DNA of 64,000 bases from Annona cherimola (GCA_030490835.1 CM059971.1:46052012-46116011); one strand, 5' to 3'. Positions 47,401-59,548 are shown, numbered from the stretch's first letter. Numbers and translations: made by a program. Notes: generated from the sequence alone by a model not told the origin.

Positions 47401-48531
47401 GACAGTTGAAGCCCAATGAGGTAAGCTACCCTGCTCATGATTTAGAACCTTAACTACGTGTGAAATTTATACAGATCACAAGAGCCTTAAGTATATTTTC
47501 ACTCAAAAGGAGTAGAACATGAGACAAAGGAGATGGCTTGAGTTATTTAAGGATTATGATTTGGAGATATTATACCATCCAGGTAAGGCAAACGTAGTAG
47601 CCGATGCATTGAGTCGAAATGTCAGCATAGCGCACCTTATCACAAAACAGGAAGGATTGCTTCAGGAAATAAGACAGTTAGAGTTGATTGTATGTCCACC
47701 TGGAGTTCAAATGAGGTTATCACAAATGTACATACAATCATCATTATTTAAACAGATTAAAACTGCGCAGCAAAAAGATACAGACTTACATGCCCATATA
47801 GAGAAAATGAAGAAGAAGGGGTTGATTGAATTTTCCGTTGATGAACAAAGTGTGTGTCGGTACAAAGGCCGTTTATGCATACCTAATACTGCTGAGTTGA
47901 AAGAGCAAATTCTTAAAGAGGCACATTTTTTACCATTTTTCATTCATCCAGGAAGTACTAAGATATATCAGGATCTCAAGAAAGCATATTGGTGGAATAA
48001 TATGAAGAGATAAATCATTGAATATGTAGCTAAGTGCTTAACTTGCCAAAGGGTAAAAGCTGATCATTAAAGGGTATCTGGAAAATTACAATCCTTTGAA
48101 GTTCCTGAATGGAAATGGGATGATATTACAATGGATTTTATTGAAGGACTACCTAAGACTCAGACGGAAAATGACTCTATATGGGTAATAGTAGATCGGT
48201 TGTCTAAAGTTGCACACTTTATACCCATAAAGAAAATATATACGGCAAAAAGATTAGCCAAAGTCTACTATAAGGAAATAGTACGACTTCATGGTGTGCC
48301 TAAGTCAATAGTTTTCGATTGAGACACGACATTCACATCTCGATTTTTGAAAAGTCTGTACGAAACCCTAGGCACCCAACTGAAGTTTAGTACAACTTTT
48401 CATCCCCAAACAGAGCGAGTAAATCAGATCATTGAGGACATGCTTCGCATGTGTACTTTGGAGTTTGGTGGTTCGTGGGATGAATACATACCTATAGCTG
48501 AGTTTGCGTATAATAATAGCTATCATGCTAG
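44445..48531 (+). pseudogene. Gyp-B gag-pol, extensively broken
   Basis: Homologous throughout to Gyp-A gag-pol. The expected start ATG reads ATA at 44445. Stops occur at about 44584, 44764, 44897 and 44996. The longest open piece (45006-46205) holds the Gag domain, two CCHC knuckles (CSKCGQEVHVAKEC; CYICDQTEHIAPNC) and the protease with an intact DSG (LFDSGASHSF). RT follows in pieces: motif A is intact ([10 protein letters not shown]), but the catalytic pair reads IDN ([10 protein letters not shown]). RNase H is deleted in part near 47450. The integrase is present, with a small deletion in HPQT-ERVNQ. Solo LTR C interrupts the integrase at 48532. Confidence 0.9.
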
Positions 48532-49866
48532 TGTGAAACCCTAACCCATGTAGGACTCATATGTATACATTGATCATGTATATGACAATTATATGTGAAA
48601 TTATTGAATTATGAATGATTATGTGATTTTGCTAATTATTGCAATTAGGGTTCAGGATTAGTAATAATGATGTGATTAATCAGTTTGAGTTAAAATGAGA
48701 CAATGGGATTAGAGAAAATTTTTGTTGATTTAAATGTGCAAATACATCATGGAAAATCATTTTAATTCATTTAAAATGAATAATGAGCATTGGTGTGATA
48801 ATTGTTACGTGAAGTGGAAAAATATTAAAAAATTCATAACTCAACGCCTGTAAGGCGGATTCAAGTGAAATTTGACATGAAAATTAATGATGTTGGGCTT
48901 GGTATTATGAAATTAATGGGTTATGAAAATTCTTGACAAAATGAATGTTATGATTTATTGATCATATCTCAATTTCAACCGTTAACTTTAAACGGCTATA
49001 ATGGGAGCTAGGAAAATCGGATTGAGATGAAATTTGAAACGGTTGAATGAAATTATGAGATGAAAATTTTGGATGGATTATATTAAGCTTGAAATATTAG
49101 AAAAATACCTGCATTGAAAAAGGTGAGCATGGTTGACTAATGAACCTCAAAAGTACCTTTCAATTAATGCTAGAGTACAATGCATAATTGCATGATTTTA
49201 ATGAGAATTGAGGTGTCAAATGCAGCCCATTTCTAAGGAATTTTGTGTATTATTATGAAATTCTAAAATCCATAGAAAATCTAGCAATGAATACACCCTA
49301 TGATGGAGCTACAAAATGCTCAAAAGAGAGCATAGGCAATGTGGCACAATGGGGACGTCCAAGGGGTCATATTGTTGCCAATTTTGATTTTTTTATTTTT
49401 AAAATATGTACTTATGTTTCTGACATGTAGGGACACCAAGATATGCATTCAATTATGCAAAGTTTCAGCAAGAAAAATATTAAAATGCAGCTGCCATGAA
49501 AGTGGAAAAAGTGGATAGCATATGGGGCAATCAACGTGGAGAAATATGGTTGGTTTGTTGCCATTTTGTTAATTTTTTTAACACCAAATTAATACATAAA
49601 TTCAGGGTTAATTAAGTGTATAATTTACCCTTAAATCAGGGTTAAAAAAATGAAAATTTTTTGGAAATCAAAGGCAGCAGGGATGTGAGTCATGGGAGCC
49701 AGTTGGACGGCTAGGATTGAAGCAGTTTTGTGACTTTTGAAAAATGGTAAAAACCTAATTCACATGGCTGTAAAATGTCCAGAACTTCAAAAGGGATAAG
49801 TGACCATTTAATGGTGTGGAAAAACCCAGCAAAGGTGGGGTCCACAGCTGGATATAACCAGCAACA

Positions 49867-49872
49867 TATAAA
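49867..49872 (+). promoter_or_regulatory. TATA candidate in solo LTR C
   Basis: TATAAA within CAACATATAAACCC, about 190 bp upstream of the GTAAGTATG site, a spacing similar to that in the Gyp-A family. Confidence 0.5.
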
Positions 49873-51419
49873 CCCATGCACGTTCAAGTGAATGGTCTTT
49901 GGAAAATTCTCTAAGTGCTGAAATTTCTCTCCTACAAAGCCAGAAGCTCACGTCCCCTCTTGGCCAGAAAAATAAGGAAGAAAATCAAGAAAAAAAGAAG
50001 TGAATTTGAGGAGAAAATCATCTCCAAGTGTTAGGGTTTGAGTTAGCACTAAACCAAGTAAGTATGTGTGTTGTTTGAGTTGGTTATTTTGAGTTTTAAA
50101 CTCCAAAATGGGAAGATGAAAGGGATGCTTAAAGAATCCTTAAAATGATGATTTAACATTCCTTTGATTAAATATGGAATGGGTGTTAGATTATATGCAT
50201 GAATTTTGATGATTTAGATGATGAAAAGTGAAGTTTTGAATGATATATGAGTTGTAAACTCAAGTTGATAAACCCTAAATCTCCATGACAAGTTGTTGTT
50301 TTGGTTTGATGATGTGATTAGGTTATGAATCATGTATTAATGCAAAACATATGTTGGTTTGTGCTTAAATGATGAATTTTAGAAAATATGGAATGCAAAG
50401 GGGTAAATATGACCCTATTTCTTCGTTTCTATGCTAAAAATTATATGGAAATAGTTTTGCATGCTTTGTGAATTATATGTAGGGTAAAATACCCTAGGGT
50501 TAATGTATTATTGATTCCCAATAGGATTTGGAAAAATAAGCTCAAAATTTGATTTTTATGGATTTATGAAATGATGCATAAATGGAGTGAAAATGGGACC
50601 CGAAACGGGTAGGCAACTTGCTGTTTGAGAGGTTTTTATTTATGGATGTTAAACATGTGTTAATACCCTAGACTTGGATTAGGAAAAATGGAATTATTTT
50701 CTAAAAATTCGGATTTATTAAACTGCTTAGGGTTATGTGTCAAAAGACACGTTAAATGGGTGAAACATAGGCTCCAAACTTGCTATTTTGGAAACCTATG
50801 GTGAGTGGATTTAAATCCCATAAAAATACCCTAAATGCAGTGGTAATTACGGGTAATTTAAACGATGAAATATGGATTAAGTTTCTGACTTAGAAAATTT
50901 TATGAAATATGTTATGCAAGTGTTGCCAAATAGGCATATGTGAAGAGATAGATATGCAAGGATACTAAATGATTTGTGAAATATGATTTTATGAAAAAAT
51001 GCATGAAAATATATTGAATTTCATGATTATATATCTGTTTATAATTTCATAATGATAATTCTAAAATTTTGGAATTGATTAATGAAGCTAAGGCAACGAC
51101 GTATGCTTAAAACGGGCACCGATGCGTGTATTTTGGAAAAGGATTGATAAATGGAAAAATGAAGGTTAATGAACCTATGTATGATAATTATTGAATTAAT
51201 TTTATGTGATTTAAATGGATACCCTATCTATGGGGTTATACATGTTATGTGTTAGCCGATGAAATGTGTAAAAATGTGCTAATATGTGCAAAATGTGCTA
51301 TATATGTGCATAATGACTTGTGAAGTCAAATAAATGATATATGTAAATGAAATGGGATGGAAAAATAAGTGAGATATGAGGAAAATAAATATATCAAAAA
51401 TTATATTATTCTCATGTAG

Positions 51420-51462
51420 GCAAAGGCAAAAAAAAGCGAGGTCGAAAAGCTAAAGAACACAG
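51420..51462 (+). other. Exon-like purine-rich block, solo LTR C
   Basis: A 43-nt block beginning GCAAAGGCAAAAAAAAGCG, preceded by TATTCTCATGTAG and followed by GTAAGCAAG. Confidence 0.45.
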
Positions 51463-52543
51463 GTAAGCAAGCAAATTTTCTAAATGAATTTTGGTTTTCT
51501 AAATTGTTTATATAAATGTAAATTTTTGCTCTAACTTGTTTGATGAAAATGTGGAAATTATTTCTGATATGTTTAAGGATAGTCATTCCTTAGTTAAATG
51601 GTGTTGAAATGAAGTTTTACTTCAAATGCAATATTATGAAATTTTCTTTGATAAATGCCATGGTAAAATGATGTGATTTTATGTTTATTATTGAAAAATC
51701 ATGCTAGCATATTAAAGATGGATTTATGAAAAAGTTCATATGCACAAGGTACTAGGTCCACTTGAAGGGTATAAGCGGACCGATTGTCCCCCTTGGTGTG
51801 GCCAAGTCGCTTAAAATAGGCCCAAGGCCGGCGGTGCCCTCTCTGAAATGGGAGATAATGTGACAGATGGTCTCTTGGCTAGCTTCCATCCTAAGGAAAA
51901 AATGATATATATATATGTTCATGTTTTACATGGCATTATGCATATCGTACTCTTGAGGGGTACAGGATTTATATTTCCAAGATATACCTTTTGACAAGGT
52001 ATAAGTTGCTTTCCAAGATGATTTTAAATGAAAAATCTAGCCTGAAATGATTTACCTGTAAAATTGCAAATAGTTTGCTGATTGAGTTTCGACTCACGTT
52101 TTTATTTTCCAAATCCAAAGACAGGTGAAGGACAAGGAATGGTGACAGAGCAAGTTCCAGCTTGAGAAAGTCATGAGAAGACTCTAGTACTTCTATGTTA
52201 TGAAATAATTCATGTTGAATGATTGTAACCAATCGAATGTTTTAGATTGATGACTATGATTTATAAATGCAGTGACATCTGATTTAGGTGAATGATAAAA
52301 TGTCGCTTGAACATCATGTTGTGTGTATGTGCTGAATGGATTGAAATGACTTAGTTAAGCATAAATTGAAAATATGGAAAATTGAACCTCCATGAGAACT
52401 TCTATGTGAATATAATTAATGGGATAAATATCCGATAAAGCCCGCCGTGTGATAGGGCAACAATCCTGATCACGTTTACCAATCAATACGATCTTGAGGT
52501 AAGGCTCAGGATGTGACGCTCGGGTTTGGGGCACCACAGCTAG

Positions 52544-53148
52544 TATTCAAATGGCTCCATTTGAGGCGTTGTATGGACGGGGATGAAGTTGAAGAAAAGA
52601 AGCTAGCCCCAGATTTGTCTCAGAGAATGACAGATAAAGTACAAGTTATTCGCCAGTGTATACTCACAGCCCAGAGTTGGCAAAAGAGTTACATAGATTG
52701 CAAAAGAAAGGATTTGAATATCCAAATTGGCAAGCATGTATTTATAAAGGTCACGCCATTCAAAGGAGTTACAAGATTTGAAAAAAGGGGTAAGCTGAAT
52801 TCCAGGTATATTAGACCATTTGAAGTGTTGAAGAAGATTGGAAAGTTGGCTTATAGGATTGCTTTACTTCCGGCACTAGCCTTAGTACATAATGTTTTTC
52901 ATATTTCCATGCTTAGGAAATATATAGCAGATCCGACCCATGTACTGGTAGTAGAAAATCTACCGATCCAAGATCATCTAAATTACAAGGAAAGACCCAT
53001 TAGAATCTTGGATCATAAGATACAAAAGTTTCGGAATAGGGAGATAGAATATGTAAAGGTTCAATGGAACCGATATTCTGAAGGTGAAGCTACATGGGAA
53101 TTAAGGGAAGAAGTATAAAGGAAATACCCCTAATTATTTAAAGAATAG
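52544..53148 (+). pseudogene. Gyp-B integrase end and chromodomain-like tail
   Basis: Continues Gyp-B pol after solo LTR C. It begins at the motif corresponding to [11 protein letters not shown], then a short in-frame type deletion removes about eight residues (KCRTPLNW in Gyp-A). It then stays open through [18 protein letters not shown], the C-terminal domain and QWNRYSEGEATWELREEV to a TAA at 53116 (GAA in relatives). The ancestral stop is the TAG at 53146. Confidence 0.9.
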
Positions 53149-53169
53149 ACGGTTTCGGGACGAAGCCTG

Positions 53170-53186
53170 TTAAAAGGGGGGAGGAT
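53170..53186 (+). other. Polypurine tract of Gyp-B
   Basis: TTAAAAGGGGGGAGGAT abuts the 3' LTR start. The upstream TTTCGGGACGAAGCC matches the equivalent place in the other Gypsy elements. Confidence 0.85.
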
Positions 53187-53917
53187 TGTGAAACCCTGAC
53201 CAAAGTAGGAATCATGTATATGCACTTGAATGATTTATGTATGAATAATTTATTCATAAATGAATTATTTGCAATTTTTATGACTTGTTGCAATTAGGTC
53301 AGCGGTTATGAATTTTGTTTAAATTTATCAATTTAAGACAATGTGGATTAATATGATTAAATTAACACAATAAGGATGGATAAACTTTAGTATGCCATGA
53401 AAAATTAGTTAAATTCCTTAATGTGATTAATGGAGATTAGGAGGCTAATTATAGAGGCAAGTTGAAAAATATTGAAAAATTCATAACTTGATGGCCTTAA
53501 GGCGGATTAAGATGAAAATTTAGGGAGAATCACAAAATTTCATGCTTAATCACATGGAAAAATTATATTTTGAAAATTTTGATGATAATTGATCATCGCC
53601 GTCCAAAATTTAAAATGATCATAACTTGAGCTAGAAAAGTCGGATTGAGATGAAATTTGATATGGACGGTTAAAATTATGAGGTCAAGGTTATGGAAGGA
53701 TTTGATTATGAAAATGATGATGGGATTAGACTTGCACAAAATTGAGATCAATGCTTTTGACTTTTCATCCCAAAAAGTGATTAGCATTTATGTTAAAAAT
53801 GAGTAAAATAATCAAATGAATAAAGACAAAATTGAGGTGTCAAAAGGAGGTAAATTGTAAGGTATTTTATGAATTACTAAAAATGAAAAAATTCCTGCAA
53901 TTATCTCATAAATAAAT
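53187..53917 (+). repeat. Gyp-B 3' LTR, first 731 bp
   Basis: Starts TGTGAAACCCTGACC and matches 15785-16520 closely. It is interrupted by element D; the remainder lies right of the window. Confidence 0.9.
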
Positions 53918-56465
53918 TGTGAAACCCTAACCCAAGTAAGCCATATCTATGCATTGAACATGTATTTGATGATTATTTATGAATTATGGAATTATGAAGG
54001 TATTTTATGATTTTGCTAATTATGGCAATTAGGGTTATGGGTTAGCATTAATGATGTGATTAAGCATTTTGAGCCTAAATGAGATAATGGGTTTAGAATG
54101 AATTATTTGTGATTTAAGTGTGCAATAATATCATGAAAAATCATTTTTCGTGATTTAAAATGAATTATGGAAATAAAGATGGAAATTGTCAAGTGTGAAG
54201 GAAAATATTAGAAAATTCATAACTCAACGCCTAGAAGGCGGATTCAAGTGAAATTTGAGATGAAAATTGTTAATATTAGGCTTGGTATTATGGAATGAAA
54301 AGATTATGAAAATTATTGATGAAATGAGAATTATGAATTTTTTTAAGTATATGTTCATTTCAACCGTTAACTTCAAACGCGTGTAACGGGAGCTAGGAAA
54401 CTCGGATTGAGTTGAAATTTGAAACGGTTGAATAAAATTATGAGATGTTTATGTTGAATGGATTGGATTAAGGGAATAATGATAGGATTAGGGTGCTAAT
54501 TAATTATTTGTATTCCCAAATCCAAAAGATATATTCAAGTGGTCATAACTCGACGTAGAAACGTCGGATTGAGATGAAATTTGAAACGATGGAATAAAAT
54601 TATGAAATCTATGAGATGAATGGAATGGATTAAGCTAATTACCATGATAAATGGCTTTCTTGGAGAGCAAGTAACAAGTTGCTTAAGGGCTAAGCAAAGA
54701 AAGGCAATTGTGGACAAGTGGATGGTTGTGATTAAAGTTGCCTTTTTGATTTTTAGAAAATGGTAAAAACCCATTTTACTTGGCTGTAATTGTGCCAACA
54801 CATAAGGTAGATAAGGGTGCATTTAAGTGTGTGGAATTGCAGCACAAGTGGGTCCCACAATTGGGAAAAATCCAGCTATATGCATGCCTTGTGCACGTTG
54901 AGTTGAAAGGGTTTTTGGGAAAAAATTTCTAAGTGCTGAAAACGTCCAAGGGGAACCAGCAGCTCACGTCCAAAAATTCCAGCAAAAAGGGAAAGAAAAT
55001 CAAGGGAAAAAGAGGAAGAAAGAAAGAGGAGAAGTGGAGGAAAGCAAGCTTCTCAATTTTGGATTGAATCCACTCAAGTTCAAGTAAGTATATGATATTG
55101 AAAAATAAATTATGGTCGGAACAGTAAATGGATGATTTTTATCATGAAAATTTTTGAGAACAATCCTCATGCTATGATTAAGGAACGACCAAAGTTTCAG
55201 CTGAAAAGGATATGTATGTTGGAAATTAAAAATCCGTGAATATTAGCCCAAACAGGGTAAAACGGGTTACAGGATCAGCTGTAGAAAAGGATTTTTAATA
55301 ATTTTTCTACAAGGGTTTTCGGGCTGAAAATTTTACAGGACGTACAAGACATATTGGGGATAACAGGAAAAATTTAAAAATGAGGTTTTTATGGGTGTAA
55401 ATAAACCCCATAAATAACGTCATTCAAGCTGACTGGAAATGGAGTTTACTGTTCAGCAAGGTAAAAATCCCCAAATAAATATGTAATGTTAATATTTCGT
55501 GCTGAAACTTTCATTAAAGTTAATTTATGAAGTTATTAAGGTATGGTAGAAATTTCAGATCAAAAATACTTGATTTGATATTAATTCAAGATTTTAAGAT
55601 TTCAGCACGCCTGATTTCAGCATATGGGGTTAGTTTGAGAAAGAAATCAAAAAGAAATATGAAACGTGTGTAGAAATGATCCAAATTGAGTTATGTGTTA
55701 AATAATTAAATATGGATCAAGAAAAGTGCAATTATATGCTGAAATTTCGGATTTATATAATGACCTAAGGTTATGTGTCAAAGGACACGTTAAACGGGTT
55801 AAAAGTGGGTTCCAAACTAACTGTTTTGGAAACCTATGGAAAATGGATTTAAACCTCATAAAAATACCTTAAGTAAAGTGGTATTAAAGGGTAATTAACC
55901 CTCGTGAAAATGGGTTAAATTTCTGAGTTAAGAAATTTTAAGAAATGCATCATGTTTAAGTGCTAAATGAGCTTATGTGAAGGGATAATGAAAAACGGGT
56001 GATGAATGACTTATGAAAAAAATGATTTTATGCAAAAATGCATGAAAATGAGATGAAATACATGTTTATGGATCTGTTTGGAATGACATGTTATTAATCC
56101 AAAAGTTTGGATTTGAATTATGAAGTTTAGGCAATGCTATGTACGTAGAAGAAACACCCGTATGTGTATTTTTGGAAAAAATGGGAAAAATTGCAAAGTA
56201 AGCTTAATAAAGCTATGAATCATGCATATGGAATGAATTTTTATGATATTGGAATGAATACCCTAATTTTAGGGTTATGTGCATGTTATATATATAGGCT
56301 ATGATGTGTGATAGCCAAATGTGTGAAAATGGTGTTAATATATGCAAATTAAGCCATATATGTGTATGATGAATTATGAAGGATATACGCTAATGAAAAT
56401 GGGTTGGAAAACTAAATGGAATGCAATGACAAGAAATATATGAAAAACCATATTATGTCATGTAG

Positions 56466-56508
56466 GCAAGGAAAAGAATGGAAGGAAAAGGGATTATGGC
56501 GATCTCAG
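56466..56508 (+). other. Exon-like purine-rich block, element D LTR
   Basis: A 43-nt block beginning GCAAGGAAAAGAATGG, preceded by TATGTCATGTAG and followed by GTAAGCAAGC. Confidence 0.45.
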
Positions 56509-57577
56509 GTAAGCAAGCAAACTTTCTAAAATGCATTTTCTTTCTATGTGATTGGTATGATTGAATTGCCTATGTTTATGTTTTTACGAATGGGCAAGCA
56601 CAAGTTTTGAATATGTCGGCTTTAATGCAAAGCCATAAGTTTTGAAAAATGATGACTTTAATAAAAGTCTTGAGGTTTGCTTCATGGGAAGCAAGCGACA
56701 CTTTCTAAGATAAATAATTTATCCTAAGTGTTGCCAATGATGGGAATGCTTCATGCTAATGGAATTGAGAAATTTTGCTTATGAGTAAGCAAGTTCTCCA
56801 TGTTAATGTTGTTTTAAGGATTTCATGTTTGATATCGATGGTTTTAAGGATTTCCTTTTAAGCAAGCAAGTTCTATATGATATGGTTCAACAGCGTTTTA
56901 TAAGAAAAAGGGAATTTTACCCTTTTTTACAAAATATGTTTGGTAAATGAGTTTTGAGTTATTTCTACAATAACTCGTGATAAACAATGATGAAAAAGAT
57001 TTGTTTTACTAGGTCAAGATAATTCAATATTAAATTACATTTTGGACATAGTCCACATGTTTTGAAATGATATTTGAACAGTTTTGGTTTCCTTTGGATA
57101 AGGAAATCTATGTTGAAAATGTTGGAAAAAAATGTTTCTACGGATGTGTTGAAAGGGATTTATGGATGACCAACCTCCTATGGTTGATTTCATAAAATGG
57201 TTTAATTTCAGGTTGCTTGATGGCATGCAAAAGACTATGCAATTTTCCTCTATGTGAAAATGATTGATATGTGGACAATTATTAAATTTTTAGGTGAAGG
57301 ACAAGGGGATAGCATAATTGCATAACTTTTGTAAACAAAAGATCCTGAAATAGAAACCAAGAAAATATTAGAGGAAAATATGATTTATTTATGAAAATTC
57401 AAAGGATTTGAAATTCTTTTATTAAAAGGATTTTAAGATGTATTGTTTCTCAAACATTTCAAATGTTTATCAAAATATTTTACTCAAAACTTTTCTAAAG
57501 GAATTTAAGGAAGGTCATCCTAAAACTGGATTTCAAATAACAACTTGTTAAAGTGGGTGCGCTCGCTTACAAGTTGA

Positions 57578-57740
57578 CACGGACTGCGGTCTGTGATGTG
57601 TTTTTGAAAATAATTGTTAAATATAGACTTCGGTCTATGATTTTTGTGCATATGGATGCAGGCTGCGGTCTGTGATCCCGGTTTAAAAGAACATGGGTTG
57701 CGGCCTGTGGTTCTTCAAACCAAAACGGATTGTGGTTCGT
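57578..57740 (+). other. Five TNCG-type tetraloop hairpins
   Basis: Stems of 6-12 bp close on loops TGCG (57578-57595), TTCG (57622-57639), TGCG (57657-57674), TGCG (57687-57715) and TGTG (57725-57740). Several pairs are G.T wobbles that would be A.C mismatches on the other strand, pointing to structure in the + strand RNA. Confidence 0.75.
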
Positions 57741-58352
57741 CAGGATAACGTACGGTGCACCGGTACAAGGAATAGGCTGGTTGTAGAGCACGGTTGGGAT
57801 GACCGGGGCCCACTCTACATAAGGCCAAGTCGCTAAGGGATGGCAGGAGTGCCAGCGGCGCCCTCCCTGAGATGGGAGCAGGATAAGTGAACAGCCGCCT
57901 GGCTAGCGTGTTGTTAAGGATTCTCTTCCAAAAGGTAGCATGATCACTTGCTAAGTGTCACTACTGGATGGAGAGAAATGCATTTGCTTATGTTTTATTT
58001 CTGAAAAGCCCAAAGATTGGGTTATGAAAATATGATTTTATGAAAGTATCCTAAATGGATTTTTATGAAATGGTTACCCTAAAAGAAAGGGGGTTTTACA
58101 CAAAAGTGTAAATAACAAGAATTAAAGAAAATGTGTTTATGCAAATGCATTCATGAAAATGGTTTTCCTTGTTTGCTATAAACAAGCCCCAAGACGGGGA
58201 ATTATGAAAAGGATTTATGTTCATTTCTAAAAGAGCCTAAATAAAGAATGTTTTTGGACATAAGAATGTCCTTTGCCGAGAAAGGCTTATGTGATTGATG
58301 TTTAAGGACATATGAATGTCCATTGCCAATAAGGTTATGTAAATGATGTTTT

Positions 58353-58581
58353 GAGACATGAAATGTCTCTTGATTTTATGATGGCTTATGCGAATGACGT
58401 TTTGAGACATGAAATGTCTCTTGATTTTATGATGGCTTATGCGAATGACGTTTTGAGACATGAAATGTCTCTTGGTTTTATGATGGCTTATGTGAATGAT
58501 GTTTTGAGACATGAAATGTCTCTTGGCTAAAGGATTTTATGATGGTTTATGTTAATGATGTTTTGAGACATGAGATGTCTC
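58353..58581 (+). repeat. 51-bp tandem repeat with an embedded palindrome
   Basis: GAGACATGAAATGTCTC recurs at 58353, 58404, 58455 and 58506 (period 51), and in the form GAGACATGAGATGTCTC at 58565. Spacers carry TTTTATGATGGCTTATG. Related but different hairpins (GGACAT/ATGTCC) flank it at 58256, 58306 and 58835. Confidence 0.9.
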
Positions 58582-59548
58582 CGTTGCCTAAGTATTTATG
58601 TTGTTTTGGACGGAAAATGTCCACTGGCAACCGAATGATTTCATGTAATGGCTATGAACATTAAAAATGTTCATATAAGATTAATGGAAACTCATCATTA
58701 AAGGTAAAATGTATATGTTTTGCCTAAACAAGCCCAGGCGCGGCTTGTAAATGATTTTAAGAATGAATGCTTTATGAAAGCATTCAAGGACATGAAATTG
58801 TCCTTATAATAAAGGATTTCATGATGGTATTTTAGGACATACGCATGTCCTCAGGAACAAGGTATTCCCAATGTTTATGAAAAAGGTTTTCAAGAAGCCT
58901 TGCCCTAAAATGCTTGCTTACTGAGTTGTCACTCACGTTTTGTTTTCCAAACCCTTAGACAGGTACTGAGGAAACTCAGAAGGTTGCGAACCTCAGACAT
59001 GGAGGAAGGTCCATGATGATAGCCTTGAAGGCTATGAGGAATGAAAAAGCATAAATATGCTAAGGTAAGCTAATGTGTATGTGAACTTAATGAGAATATT
59101 AAGTTCTATATATGATTCAATTGTTGAATGTATGGATGTATGGATATGAAACATGATACTTAGGACAAGGAATCTTTCACTGCAAAAAGGCAGGTAAAGA
59201 TGCTATGTGTTTATGTATATCCGAACTTAGTTAGAGTTCTAAGTTCCATGTGAATTAATGACTGAATGTATGAAAGTATGATTTATACAATGATTCAGTG
59301 TATAACGACAGGCATATAAAGGTGCTATGAATGAAATGATGATTTTTATTACAAGTGAAATGTTGCAATGTATGATGATTGTCATGTCAAGATTATGAAT
59401 GATGACAGATGAATAATCGAAAAAAATTTGGACGTATTCCAATTAAAAAACCCGCCGCGTGATCAGGGCAACAATCCTGATTCACATTTACCAATCGATA
59501 GATCTTGAGGTAAGGAAGTGACGTCTCGGTTCGGGGCGCCACAGAGCA

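Larger units (their letters stand above)
48532..52538 (+). mobile_element. Solo LTR C, 4007 bp
   Basis: Starts TGTGAAACCCTAACCC, ends GGGGCACCACA, with target duplication GCTAG at 48527-48531 and 52539-52543. No internal region remains. Its start and U3 modules relate it to element D. It holds a TATA candidate (49867), a GTAAGTATG donor-like site (50058), the exon-like block (51420), two hairpins at 51947-51963 and 51983-52003, and the TGAGT...ACTCACG block near 52084. It interrupts the integrase of Gyp-B between SYHAS and ASIQM-type residues. Confidence 0.93.
53918..59543 (+). repeat. Element D 5' LTR (5626 bp)
   Basis: Starts TGTGAAACCCTAACCC and ends CGGGGCGCCACA. U3 has three copies of the CATAACT...CGGATT...GAAATTTGA module (about 54218, 54374, 54541). 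There is a donor-like GTAAGTATATG at 55084, the exon-like block at 56466 and an acceptor-like CCAAACCCTTAG ending at 58958. Between the last two lies the first hairpin field. No coding region is present. Confidence 0.93.

Noticed and set aside
58237..58512. 91-codon open frame on the minus strand with repeated SQNVIRISHHKIKRHFM-like units
   Set aside because: Produced by the 51-bp tandem repeat (51 is divisible by three). No support as a protein.
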